Shown here: piece after piece, positions 1-5,719 of the stretch
Layout: each line of letters begins with the position of its first letter
Numbering within the stretch: the first letter of the stretch is position 1
Assembly: GCA_017999135.1 (NCBI GenBank)
Contig: JAGOBT010000203.1
Span: forward strand, 1 to 6,254
DNA: 6,254 nucleotides
From: Burkholderiaceae bacterium
Lineage (GTDB): Bacteria > Pseudomonadota > Gammaproteobacteria > Burkholderiales > Burkholderiaceae_C
Direction of reading: 5' to 3'
Translations under genes and position numbers: made by a program
Notes under the pieces: model-generated
Database searches by the model: none
The model's input: the letters and a program-made list of their open reading frames with translations, nothing else
Told to the model about the DNA's origin: nothing

Positions 1-1193
1 GCGCAGTGCAGCACCGGCGCATAGCCGCGGCGGTTCAGGAACACCAGGCTCTGCTCGCCAGCAGCAATGCGCTGGCGCAGGCTGTCGATGACCATCGGCG
101 CCAGCACCGGGCTCTGGCCGTTGACCTTGGGCAGCACGCCCATGTCGAACAGCCGCACCCGCGGCAGCGCGCCGCCGCCCACACGGGCGTCCAGCGGCAG
201 GCGCTGGTAGCGCTGGCGCGGGCCGGGCAGCGCGTGCTGCCAGGTCTCCAGCGACGGCGTGGCCGACCCCAGGATCACCGGCACCCGCTCCAGGTGGCCA
301 CGGTAGACGGCGAGGTCGCGCGCCGAGTAGCGCGCGCCTTCCTGCTGCTTGTACGACGGGTCGTGCTCCTCATCCACGACGATCAGCCCCAGCCGCGGCA
401 GCGGCGCGAACACGCCCATGCGCGTGCCAAGCACGATGTCGGCCCGTCCCAGGTGGGCCAGCAGCCAGTGGCGCAGCCGCTGCACCGGCGTCAGCCCGCT
501 GTGCAGGCTGACCAGGCGGTGCTGCGGAAAGCGCGCCGCGAAGCGCGCTTCCAGTTGTGGCGTCAGGTTGATCTCAGGCACCAGCACCAGGGCCTGGCGG
601 CCGGCGGCCAGCACCTGTTCAGCCGCATGCAGGTAGACCTCGGTCTTGCCGCTGCCGGTGACACCGTGCAGCAGCAGCGGCGCCGGGCGCGGCGTTGCGC
701 CGGCCTGGGTGAAGGCCGTGTGGAAGGCCGCCAGCGCCGCCTGCTGCTCGGGGCCGAGCTGGGGCCTGTCGACCAGGGTGGCGGGCAGCGGCGGCGCGGC
801 GTCCAGCTTCTTCAGCAGGCGGGTCAGGCGCTTGGCCAGGCCGGGGGCGTCCAGCTTGCGCAGTTCGGGCGGCAGCACGGCCAGCGCCAGCTCGCCCACG
901 CTGCGCTGGTAGTAGCTGGCGGCAAAGTCGACCAGCGCCAGCCAGGCGGGCGCCATCGGCGGCAGGCCGGTGAACACCTCGCCCACCGGGCGCAGCACCG
1001 GCGGCGGGGCATCGGCCTCACCCGCCGCCGGCGGCGCGGCATGCCAGACGATGCCCAGCAGGTCACGCTTGCCCAGCGGCACCCGCAGCAGGGTGCCGGG
1101 CGGCAGGGCCTGCGGGCTGCTGTAGTGCAGCGCGCCGGTCAGTCCGCTGTGCTGCGGGGCCTCCACGGCCACCGGCAGCGTGATGGCGGTCAA
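1..1193 (-). CDS. priA: Primosomal protein N' (replication restart helicase PriA), N-terminal 397 residues, cut by the window edge
   Basis: PriA is a superfamily 2 DNA helicase that recognises abandoned replication forks and reloads the replisome. One open frame runs without a stop from 1193 to base 1. The N-terminal DNA-binding part is followed by Walker A GVTGSGKT at residues 177-184 (lysine 183, codon 647-645), the DEEH box at residues 274-277 (codons from 374), and the motif NRRGYAPVLHC, whose Cys397 should be the first zinc-binding cysteine. The zinc domain and the rest of the helicase, roughly 300 residues, lie beyond the left edge. No in-frame ATG lies between the upstream in-frame stop (1238-1236) and the conserved N-terminus. 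I chose TTG at 1193-1191, giving MTAITLPVAVEAP, because an AGGG sits 9 nt upstream. A GTG a few codons later is the alternative. The gene follows hemE in the same direction after a 356-base gap, so it may share the hemE transcript or have its own promoter. Family assignment is near certain; the start is less so. Confidence 0.97.
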   Translation of the reverse strand, partial: MTAITLPVAVEAPQHSGLTGALHYSSPQALPPGTLLRVPLGKRDLLGIVWHAAPPAAGEADAPPPVLRPVGEVFTGLPPMAPAWLALVDFAASYYQRSVGELALAVLPPELRKLDAPGLAKRLTRLLKKLDAAPPLPATLVDRPQLGPEQQAALAAFHTAFTQAGATPRPAPLLLHGVTGSGKTEVYLHAAEQVLAAGRQALVLVPEINLTPQLEARFAARFPQHRLVSLHSGLTPVQRLRHWLLAHLGRADIVLGTRMGVFAPLPRLGLIVVDEEHDPSYKQQEGARYSARDLAVYRGHLERVPVILGSATPSLETWQHALPGPRQRYQRLPLDARVGGGALPRVRLFDMGVLPKVNGQSPVLAPMVIDSLRQRIAAGEQSLVFLNRRGYAPVLHC

Positions 1194-1202
1194 CGCAGCG
1201 CA

Positions 1203-1206
1203 CCCT
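1203..1206 (-). promoter_or_regulatory. Putative ribosome binding site deciding the TTG start of priA
   Basis: On the minus strand AGGG lies 9 nt before the TTG at 1193. It is the best purine-rich match near the conserved PriA N-terminus, where no ATG exists in frame. It is short, and the spacing is slightly long, so initiation is expected to be modest. Confidence 0.45.
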
Positions 1207-1260
1207 GGATTGGCGGGGGTTTTTTCGTCTTCACATCAAGAACCGGCGTTAAGTCGATGA

Positions 1261-1279
1261 TTGAAAACGGCTTTTTCAA
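1261..1279. repeat. 7-bp inverted repeat (TTGAAAA / TTTTCAA)
   Basis: Arms 1261-1267 (TTGAAAA) and 1273-1279 (TTTTCAA) are perfect reverse complements around a 5-nt loop, CGGCT. The stem is AT-rich, and no T-run follows it in the priA direction, so it does not look like an intrinsic terminator. It lies 14 bases from the perfect DnaA box, in a low-GC stretch. It could be a protein-binding dyad or an easily melted segment. Confidence 0.6.
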
Positions 1280-1293
1280 CTGTCCCCGGCTTC

Positions 1294-1302
1294 TGTGGAT
1301 AA
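1294..1302 (-). promoter_or_regulatory. Perfect DnaA box (TTATCCACA on the minus strand)
   Basis: The plus strand reads TGTGGATAA, the exact reverse complement of the high-affinity DnaA box consensus TTATCCACA. A 9-mer can occur by chance, but such an AT-containing word is rarer in a GC-rich genome, and this one lies in a non-coding gap with two near-matches. DnaA is the initiator and also a transcription factor. Plausible roles are control of priA expression, DnaA titration or reactivation, or part of an origin. None of these is shown by the sequence alone. Confidence 0.65.
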
Positions 1303-1305
1303 CTT

Positions 1306-1314
1306 TGTGGGAAA
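1306..1314 (-). promoter_or_regulatory. Imperfect DnaA box (TTTCCCACA on the minus strand)
   Basis: This differs from the relaxed consensus TTWTNCACA at one position (C for T at position 4). It has the same orientation as the perfect box and begins only 3 nt from it, so the two box starts are 12 nt apart, a phase close to one helical turn. Tandem same-strand spacing of this sort suits cooperative DnaA binding, which is an inference here. Confidence 0.35.
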
Positions 1315-1326
1315 GCTGCCGATGGC

Positions 1327-1418
1327 CGCGCTAAGTGCTTGATCCGGCGGGCATCCGCCTGGATTGCCCAACTTTGCGGCAGTTCTCAAAACATGTTTGA
1401 GATCAAACACTTAGCACG
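1327..1418 (-). repeat. Long imperfect inverted repeat, a candidate structured RNA element in the hemE-priA transcript
   Basis: Left arm 1327-1344 (CGCGCTAAGTGCTTGATC) and right arm 1401-1418 are reverse complements at 16 of 18 positions. In minus-strand RNA both exceptions become U-G wobble pairs, so all 18 positions can pair; in plus-strand RNA they would be C-A mismatches. The enclosed 56 bases hold a perfect 5-bp hairpin with a 4-nt loop (1346-1350 with 1355-1359) and a second hairpin in 1384-1402 that abuts the right arm. The layout resembles a closing stem around a multi-branch loop. It matches no riboswitch family I recognise. A dispersed palindromic repeat or a DNA operator pair are alternatives. 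Confidence 0.5.
1384..1402. repeat. Palindrome cluster TCTCAAA-ACATG-TTTGAGA
   Basis: Arms 1384-1390 (TCTCAAA) and 1396-1402 (TTTGAGA) are perfect 7-bp complements around ACATG, with the exact palindrome AAACATGTTT inside at 1389-1398. An overlapping dyad follows: TTTGA at 1396-1400 and TCAAA at 1403-1407, so TCAAA/TTTGA words recur at close spacing in alternating orientation. This could be an operator for a dimeric regulator or an RNA hairpin. It shares two bases with the right arm of the larger inverted repeat, so both structures cannot form fully at once. Confidence 0.5.
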
Positions 1419-1483
1419 AATTTTCAGCAAACTTCATGCTGCGCCGCACATTCTTGACCGGTGATTTGTCGTGAAGCGGCTTT

Positions 1484-1492
1484 TGGGGATAA
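1484..1492 (-). promoter_or_regulatory. Imperfect DnaA box (TTATCCCCA on the minus strand)
   Basis: One mismatch from TTATCCACA (C for A at position 7), in the same orientation as the other two boxes and about 180 nt upstream of them in the priA direction. It is framed by a weak GGCTT/AAGCC pair (1478-1482 and 1496-1500). Alone it would not be worth reporting; it is listed because it shares the gap with a perfect box. Confidence 0.25.
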
Positions 1493-1549
1493 GTCAAGCC
1501 CTGAGCGTGCACTCACCCTCTCCGGACAACCCCCAACTTGCCGCAGGTG

Positions 1550-2680
1550 TCAACCTTTCACCACAGACTGGCGCAGCGTGGGCGAATGGGCATGCACCGC
1601 CTCCACCAGGGCCTGCACATGCTCCAGCGGGGTGTGCTGGTTGATGCCGTGGCCCAGGTTGAAGATGTGGCCGCCCCAGCGGCCGTCGGCGCGCTGCGGC
1701 GGGCCGAAGCTGTCGAGCACCGCACGCGCCTCGGTGGCCACCGCCTCGGGCGTGGCAAACAGCGCCATCGGGTCGAAGTTGCCCTGCAGCGCCACGCTGT
1801 CGTCGACGCGGCGGCGCGCCTGGCCCAGGTCCGTCGTCCAGTCCAGGCCGACCACGTCAGCGCCGGTGGCGGCGATCTGCTCCAGCCACAGGCCGCCACC
1901 CTTGGTGAACACGATGGCCGGGATGCGCTGGCCGTCGTGCTCACGCTTGAGCTGGTTCAGCACCCGCTGGGTGTAGGCCAGGCTGAACTGGTGGAAGGCG
2001 CGGTGCTCCAGCACGCCGCCCCAGGAATCGAACACCATCACCGCCTGTGCGCCCGCCTCGATCTGGGCGTTCAGGTAGGCGGCCACGGCATCGGCATTGA
2101 CGGCCAGGATGCGGTGCATCAGGTCGGGGCGCGAATACAGCATGGTCTTGATCAGGCGGTAGTCATCGGACCCGCCGCCTTCGACCATGTAGCAGGCCAG
2201 CGTCCAGGGGCTGCCCGAGAAGCCGATCAGCGGCACGCGGCCGGCGCGGCGGCCTTGGGCGTCGGTTGTTACCAGGGCCTTGCGGATCGACGCGACCGCA
2301 TCGAACACATAGCGCAGCTTGTCCAGGTCGGGCACGGCCAGCTTGGCCACGTCGGCCTCGGTGCGCAGCGGGTGGGCGAACTTCGGGCCCTCGCCGGCAC
2401 CGAAGCTCAGCCCCAGGCCCATGGCGTCGGGCACGGTCAGGATGTCGGAGAACAGGATCGCCGCATCCAGCTGGTAGCGGTCCAGCGGCTGCAACGTCAC
2501 GTCGGTGGCGTACTGCGGGTTGGTGGCCAGGCCCATGAAGCTGTTGCCCGCCGCCACGCGGGTGGCCTTGTATTCCGGCAGGTAGCGGCCGGCCTGGCGC
2601 ATCAGCCAGATGGGGGTGTGGGTGGTGGGCTGGCGCAGGCAGGCCCGCAGGAAGGTGTCGTTGTGCAGCGGTGCGTTCAT
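1550..2680 (-). CDS. hemE: Uroporphyrinogen III decarboxylase
   Basis: HemE removes four carboxyl groups from uroporphyrinogen III to give coproporphyrinogen III in the cytosol, the branch-point step toward protohaem. The 376-residue protein is full length for the family. Visible signatures are [15 protein letters not shown] at residues 23-37 (substrate-binding arginines 28 and 32), FSDIL at 77-81 with the essential Asp79, [19 protein letters not shown] at 153-171 including Tyr164, FDSWGG at 217-222, and NLGHGI at 341-346 with His344. The ATG at 2680 gives a typical N-terminus ([17 protein letters not shown]). Its Shine-Dalgarno is weak, only GGGG directly against the start. A CATAAT about 10 bases upstream might be a -10 box with a very short leader, but no good -35 is seen. 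The Rossmann-fold gene ends 55 bases upstream in the same direction, so read-through is possible. priA lies downstream, the usual order in Burkholderiales as I recall it. Confidence 0.98.
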   Translation of the reverse strand: MNAPLHNDTFLRACLRQPTTHTPIWLMRQAGRYLPEYKATRVAAGNSFMGLATNPQYATDVTLQPLDRYQLDAAILFSDILTVPDAMGLGLSFGAGEGPKFAHPLRTEADVAKLAVPDLDKLRYVFDAVASIRKALVTTDAQGRRAGRVPLIGFSGSPWTLACYMVEGGGSDDYRLIKTMLYSRPDLMHRILAVNADAVAAYLNAQIEAGAQAVMVFDSWGGVLEHRAFHQFSLAYTQRVLNQLKREHDGQRIPAIVFTKGGGLWLEQIAATGADVVGLDWTTDLGQARRRVDDSVALQGNFDPMALFATPEAVATEARAVLDSFGPPQRADGRWGGHIFNLGHGINQHTPLEHVQALVEAVHAHSPTLRQSVVKG

Positions 2681-2735
2681 CCCCGAATTATGGGCGGCGC
2701 GTGGGGCCGTCCCGGTGCGGGCCGCATGCGAGCAT

Positions 2736-3518
2736 TCACCAGCGCTGGCGGGTGTTGACGCCGGTCAACGGGCAGCCGGCCAGCCAGTCGTCGACCACAC
2801 CCTCGCTGGCGGGCGTCTGGGCTGCGGCCCAGAGCACATCGGGTGGCAACACCCGCGTGCCGGGTGCCGCCTCGGGCAAGGCCCGCGCCAGATGCGCGGC
2901 CACGCGGGCCACGGTGTCGGTGCGCACCGGCTGGTCACCCTGCGGCACCATCCAGTGCAGCTGGCCCAGCAGCCAGCGCGCCAGCCGTTGCGGCGCGGTG
3001 CCCGCGGCATCGCCGGCCACGCCGGCCTGGGCCGAGCGCATGAACACCAGGTGCCCGAAGCCCAGCGCCGCCACGGCACCTTCGTCCAGCGTGGCCAGCC
3101 CGGCCTTCAGCGCCTGCGGCAGCAGGCCAGGGGCATGCGGCACCACCACGACCAGGGCGGTGACCCCCAGTTGCCGCAGCTGCATGGCCAGCGCCGGCAG
3201 ATCGGCCGGCTGCGGCTGGCCGAATGCCGCCTCGCGGCCGTTGGCATGGCGTGCGCGGTCGAACACCACCACGGCAGTGTCGGGCCGGAAGCCGGCGAAG
3301 TCGGCCTCGGCCAGCGGCACCAGGCCACGCAGGGCCGCCTGCAGCGGTTGCACCGTCCACACCCCCACGGCCTGGAAGCGGCGGGCAGCCAGCAGCCGCT
3401 CGACCACCTTGGCGCCCAGCGCGCCACCACCACCCAGCACCAGCACCCGCGACAGGGCCCCGCTCGCCCGGGGTGCGGGCCTGGTGGCAGCGGCCAGGGC
3501 CTGCGCGGGATCCATCAT
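2736..3518 (-). CDS. Rossmann-fold (NAD(P)-binding-like) protein of unknown function
   Basis: The 260-residue protein opens with a short Ala-rich leader. A beta-strand and glycine loop typical of a dinucleotide-binding Rossmann fold follow: [19 protein letters not shown] at residues 25-43, with GxGxxG at 30-35. Alternating hydrophobic strands come next ([11 protein letters not shown], then [13 protein letters not shown]), as in short-chain dehydrogenase or nucleoside-diphosphate-sugar epimerase-like proteins. The second half is Ala-rich and ends in TRQRW. I see no convincing YxxxK catalytic pair, so enzyme activity is uncertain and it may only bind a cofactor or nucleotide. The start is ATG-ATG at 3518 or 3515, with only a weak GGA upstream. 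It lies just upstream of hemE in the same direction, with a 55-base gap, and is divergent from lemA. A link to haem synthesis is possible by position only. Confidence 0.75.
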   Translation of the reverse strand: MMDPAQALAAATRPAPRASGALSRVLVLGGGGALGAKVVERLLAARRFQAVGVWTVQPLQAALRGLVPLAEADFAGFRPDTAVVVFDRARHANGREAAFGQPQPADLPALAMQLRQLGVTALVVVVPHAPGLLPQALKAGLATLDEGAVAALGFGHLVFMRSAQAGVAGDAAGTAPQRLARWLLGQLHWMVPQGDQPVRTDTVARVAAHLARALPEAAPGTRVLPPDVLWAAAQTPASEGVVDDWLAGCPLTGVNTRQRW

Positions 3519-3598
3519 GGTCCGATGCTAAGCTGGCCCGATTGAAAACCGGCCCGCGGCCCCATCTACCGGCCTGCACCTGCCCCACGGAGAACCCC
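3519..3598. promoter_or_regulatory. Divergent promoter region between the Rossmann gene and lemA
   Basis: Eighty bases separate the two divergent starts, so promoters for both directions should lie here or just inside the genes. On the plus strand TTGAAA at 3542-3547 is a 5/6 match to a sigma-70 -35 box, but the hexamer 17 bases on (TCTACC) is a poor -10. On the minus strand TTAGCAT is a weak -10-like word. I cannot assign a promoter firmly. No operator palindrome stands out. Confidence 0.3.
3589..3592 (+). promoter_or_regulatory. Shine-Dalgarno of lemA
   Basis: GGAG lies 6 nt before the ATG at 3599. It decides the start: the open frame continues upstream to 3224, but that extension overlaps the Rossmann gene antisense, lacks a signal peptide, and would bury the lipobox. 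Confidence 0.8.
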
Positions 3599-4207
3599 AT
3601 GCTGTCCACCCTGCGTCGCCTTCTGCCTGCCCTGGGCCTGGCCGTGCTGCTGACCGGCTGCGGCTACAACGACTTCCAGCGCCTGGACGAGCAGGTCAAG
3701 AGCGGCTGGGCCGAGGTGCTGAACCAGTACCAGCGCCGCAGCGACCTGATCCCCAACATCGTGGCCACCGTCAAGGGCGAGGCCAACTTCGAGCAGGAGA
3801 CGCTGACCAAGGTGATCGAGGCGCGCAGCCGCGCCACGTCGATCCAGGCCACGCCCGAGCTGGTGAACGACCCGGCCGCGTTCCAGAAATTCCAGGAGGC
3901 CCAAGGCCAGCTGACCGGCGCGCTGAGCCGCCTGATGGTGGTGAGCGAGCAATACCCCAACCTGAAGGCCAACCAGGCCTTCCAGGACCTGCGGGTGCAG
4001 CTGGAAGGCACCGAGAACCGCATCACCGTGGCGCGCAACCGCTACATCAAGACGGTGGAGCAGTACAACGTGCTGGCGCGCAGCTTCCCCAGCAACCTGA
4101 CGGCGATGGTGTTCAGCTACAGCGTCAAGCCCAGCTTCACCGTGGCCAACGAGGCTGCGATCAGCGCGCCTCCGGCGGTCAGCTTCGACAAGCCCGCCAG
4201 CAAGTGA
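3599..4207 (+). CDS. lemA: LemA family lipoprotein
   Basis: LemA proteins are small, mostly helical envelope proteins whose molecular role is not settled. They are often encoded beside TPM-domain proteins, as here. The 202-residue product begins with a lipoprotein signal: MLSTLRR, a hydrophobic core, then LTGC with the lipidation cysteine at residue 21. Gly follows at +2, so sorting to the outer membrane is more likely than retention in the inner membrane. The mature part has the family signature QYQRRSDLIPNIV at residues 43-55, the long amphipathic helices (GEANFEQETLTKVIEARSRAT) and the segment around YPNLKANQAFQDLRVQLEGTENRI. The C-terminus ends in a short Ala/Pro-rich tail. Length and domain cover are normal for the family. 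It is the first gene of a three-gene unit; the next start is 7 nt beyond its stop. Many homologues are annotated as lemA, with no implied relation to the unrelated LemA sensor kinase of Pseudomonas. Confidence 0.95.
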   Translation: MLSTLRRLLPALGLAVLLTGCGYNDFQRLDEQVKSGWAEVLNQYQRRSDLIPNIVATVKGEANFEQETLTKVIEARSRATSIQATPELVNDPAAFQKFQEAQGQLTGALSRLMVVSEQYPNLKANQAFQDLRVQLEGTENRITVARNRYIKTVEQYNVLARSFPSNLTAMVFSYSVKPSFTVANEAAISAPPAVSFDKPASK

Positions 4208-4214
4208 TCTGAGC

Positions 4215-5150
4215 ATGCATGCCGTGCGCCCAAGGGCGCCGCGCTTCGGCTGGTGGCCGGCCATGGCCTGGCTGCTGGCAGTGGCCGCCTTGCTGCTGGG
4301 TGGCACGGCCGCGGCGCAAGATCTGCAGGCCATCCCCACGCTCACCGCCCGGGTGATGGACCAGGCCGGCGTGCTGCAGCCCGACCAGCGCGCCACACTC
4401 GAGGCCAAGCTGGCCGCCTTCGAGGCCCAGGCCGGCCCGCAGATCGTGGTGCTGACGGTGGCCAGCACCGGCATCGAGGACATTGCCGACTACGCCCAGC
4501 GCGCCGGCGACGCCTGGAAGATCGGCCGCAAGGACGTGGGCGACGGCCTGCTGGTGGTGGTGGCACGCGACGACCGCAAGCTGCGCATCCAGGTGGCCAA
4601 GGCGCTGGAAGGCGCGGTGCCCGACCTGGCCGCGCGCCAGATCATCGCCAACCAGATCGGCCCGGCCTTCAAGCGTGGCGACTACGCAACCGGGCTGAAC
4701 GCCGGCGTGGACGCGCTGATGGCCCGCCTGCGCGGCGAGAACCTGCCGGCACCCGCCGCCCAGGCTGGCGCCCGGCCCGACGCCGGCTTCGATTGGGAAG
4801 AGCTGGCGGTGTTCTTCTTCATCGCCGTGCCGGTGCTGGGCGGCGTGCTGACCAGCGTGCTGGGGCGCAAGCTCGGCTCGGTGGTGACCGCGGGCGGCGC
4901 GGGCACCTTGGCCTGGTGGCTGAGTGCCAGCCTGCTGATCGGCGGGCTGGCCGGCATCGTGGCCCTGGTGCTGGTGGGCGTGATGGGCGTGGGTGCCGCA
5001 CGGGGCATCGGCCGTGGACGCAGCGGCGGCGGGCCACCGATCATCTGGGGCGGCGGCGGCGGGGGTGGTGGCGGCTTCGGCGGCGGGGGCGGCTTCAGCT
5101 CCGGCGGCGGGGGTGATTTCGGTGGCGGTGGCGCGTCAGGAGACTGGTGA
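4215..5150 (+). CDS. TPM-domain membrane protein with Gly-rich C-terminus (YgcG family)
   Basis: The 311-residue protein has a Sec signal peptide (hydrophobic core about residues 17-30, likely cleavage after the alanines near 33-34). A TPM domain at about 40-170 follows, with ARVMDQAGVL, GPQIVVLTVAST, WKIGRKDVGDGLLVVVARDD and IIANQIGPAFKRGDYATGL. Next come two hydrophobic membrane stretches (about 196-216 and 230-258) and a Gly-rich tail from about 271 ending in GGGGASGDW. The TPM domain should face the periplasm. TPM domains in plants and some bacteria have been linked to acid phosphatase activity and photosystem repair, but activity here is unknown. The usual GxGLEG step reads AKALEGAVPD. 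The ATG at 4215 has only a weak GAG upstream; Met17 at 4263 would leave a shorter but still workable signal peptide. The gene is 7 nt after lemA and overlaps the next gene. Confidence 0.93.
   Translation: MHAVRPRAPRFGWWPAMAWLLAVAALLLGGTAAAQDLQAIPTLTARVMDQAGVLQPDQRATLEAKLAAFEAQAGPQIVVLTVASTGIEDIADYAQRAGDAWKIGRKDVGDGLLVVVARDDRKLRIQVAKALEGAVPDLAARQIIANQIGPAFKRGDYATGLNAGVDALMARLRGENLPAPAAQAGARPDAGFDWEELAVFFFIAVPVLGGVLTSVLGRKLGSVVTAGGAGTLAWWLSASLLIGGLAGIVALVLVGVMGVGAARGIGRGRSGGGPPIIWGGGGGGGGGFGGGGGFSSGGGGDFGGGGASGDW
5025..5147 (+). repeat. Low-complexity GGC/GGT tract encoding the Gly-rich tail
   Basis: Near-repetitive GGC, GGG and GGT codons encode runs of up to nine glycines broken by Phe, Ser and Asp. 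The block pattern is about GGGGGFGGGGGFSSGGGGDF. It is in frame and ends in the GASGDW cap common to this family, so it is a true protein feature. Replication slippage could vary its length between strains. Read on the other strand it gives the spurious poly-proline frame seen there. Confidence 0.8.
5138..5142 (+). promoter_or_regulatory. Shine-Dalgarno of the second TPM gene, inside the end of the first
   Basis: AGGAG lies 7 nt before the ATG at 5150 and 4 nt before a GTG at 5147. The spacing favours the ATG, which overlaps the upstream stop as TGATG and so points to translational coupling. Confidence 0.8.
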
Positions 5151-5698
5151 TGGTGCACAACCCGGCCCCACTCCGCATGCGCCGCAGCCTCTGGCAGCGT
5201 CTGGCCCGCATCCTGCGCCACCGCTGGTGGGACGAGCGCGACGCGGCGCGCGCCCTGCCCGAGGCGGCACTGCAGCGCATCGAGACCCGCGTGGCCGCCA
5301 GCGAAGCCGGCCACAGCGGCGAAATCCGCGTGGTGGTCGAGGCTGGCCTGCCACTCTCGTACCTGTGGCAGGACTTGTCGGCCCGCGACCGTGCCATCAC
5401 CCAGTTCGGCAAGCTGCGGGTCTGGGACACCCAGGCCAACAACGGCGTGCTGGTGTACCTGCTGCTGGCGGAACACGCCATCGAGATCGTGGCCGACCGC
5501 GGGTTGAACCAGCATGTCGACGCGGCGCAGTGGCAGGCCCTGATCGCGCCGATGCGCGAGGCCTTCCGCCAGGGCCGCTTCGAGGCTGGCCTGCTGCAGG
5601 CAGTGGACGCCATCGACGGCCTGCTGCGCCGCCACCATGCGGTGGACGCGGCGCAGGCCAATCCGAACGAGTTGCCGAACCGGCCGCTGATGCACTGA
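5150..5698 (+). CDS. Second, shorter TPM-domain protein
   Basis: The 182-residue product starts with a basic, Trp-rich segment (RMRRSLWQRLARILRHRWW, residues 9-27) with no clear signal peptide or long membrane helix. A diverged TPM domain follows at about 40-160: SGEIRVVVEAGL at 56-67, FGKLRVWDT at 86-94, NNGVLVYLLLAEHAIEIVADRGL at 97-119, then FRQGRFEAGLLQAVDAIDGLL. The NNGVL and IVADRGL blocks correspond to the nGxLlvva and I.vg.Gle positions of ordinary TPM domains. It may stay on the cytoplasmic side or attach to the membrane through the basic segment, while its neighbour's TPM domain is expected in the periplasm. The start overlaps the previous stop (TGATG) with a good Shine-Dalgarno; a GTG one codon earlier is possible. 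It is the last gene of the lemA unit. Confidence 0.87.
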   Translation: MVHNPAPLRMRRSLWQRLARILRHRWWDERDAARALPEAALQRIETRVAASEAGHSGEIRVVVEAGLPLSYLWQDLSARDRAITQFGKLRVWDTQANNGVLVYLLLAEHAIEIVADRGLNQHVDAAQWQALIAPMREAFRQGRFEAGLLQAVDAIDGLLRRHHAVDAAQANPNELPNRPLMH

Positions 5699-5719
5699 GC
5701 CAGCGGCGCGCCGGCCTGT

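Larger units (their letters stand above)
1194..1549. other. Gene-free, AT-rich hemE-priA intergenic region
   Basis: These 356 bases hold no credible gene; frames entering them are antisense shadows of hemE or priA. Hand-counted GC is 31/60 for 1201-1260, 29/60 for 1261-1320 and 21/60 for 1381-1440, against 45/60 in a sampled coding line (4501-4560). The region contains a 7-bp hairpin, a perfect DnaA box, two imperfect boxes, a long inverted repeat and a palindrome cluster, listed separately. I found no convincing sigma-70 promoter for priA: a TTGACT at 1496-1491 on the minus strand has no good -10 at the right distance. No clear rho-independent terminator follows hemE either. The region could be a long structured leader for priA, a DnaA-binding locus, or both. 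Confidence 0.85.

Noticed and set aside
1203..1226. Possible rho-independent terminator with a T-run at 1220-1225 on the plus strand
   Set aside because: The stem before the T-run is only a few imperfect pairs, and no plus-strand gene ends there. In the priA direction the run is A, not T.
6..1334. Long plus-strand open frame of 442 codons
   Set aside because: It is antisense to priA, full of Arg, Gln, His and Ala as expected from a GC-rich shadow frame, and shows no domain. The opposite strand carries unmistakable PriA motifs.
1538..2758. Plus-strand open frame of 406 codons opposite hemE
   Set aside because: It is a mirror frame of the GC-rich hemE codons, with low-complexity Gly/His/Gln composition and no recognisable domain.
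2610..3545. Plus-strand frames opposite the Rossmann-fold gene
   Set aside because: Composition is shadow-like. The minus strand has a coherent glycine loop and strand/helix pattern in one frame.
3224..3598. Upstream extension of the lemA frame
   Set aside because: It overlaps the Rossmann gene antisense. The GGAG before 3599 and the lipoprotein signal fix the true start.
3566..4483. Minus-strand open frame opposite lemA and the start of the first TPM gene
   Set aside because: It spans two real genes on the other strand and the gap between them, and has no family resemblance.
4682..5695. Minus-strand open frame with a proline-rich run
   Set aside because: The proline run is just the reverse reading of the Gly-rich tail codons. 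It covers two TPM genes whose motifs and coupling are clear.
5699..5719. GGCGCGCC palindrome between the convergent genes as a terminator
   Set aside because: It is too short and has no T-run on either side. GC-only palindromes of this size are common in such a genome.
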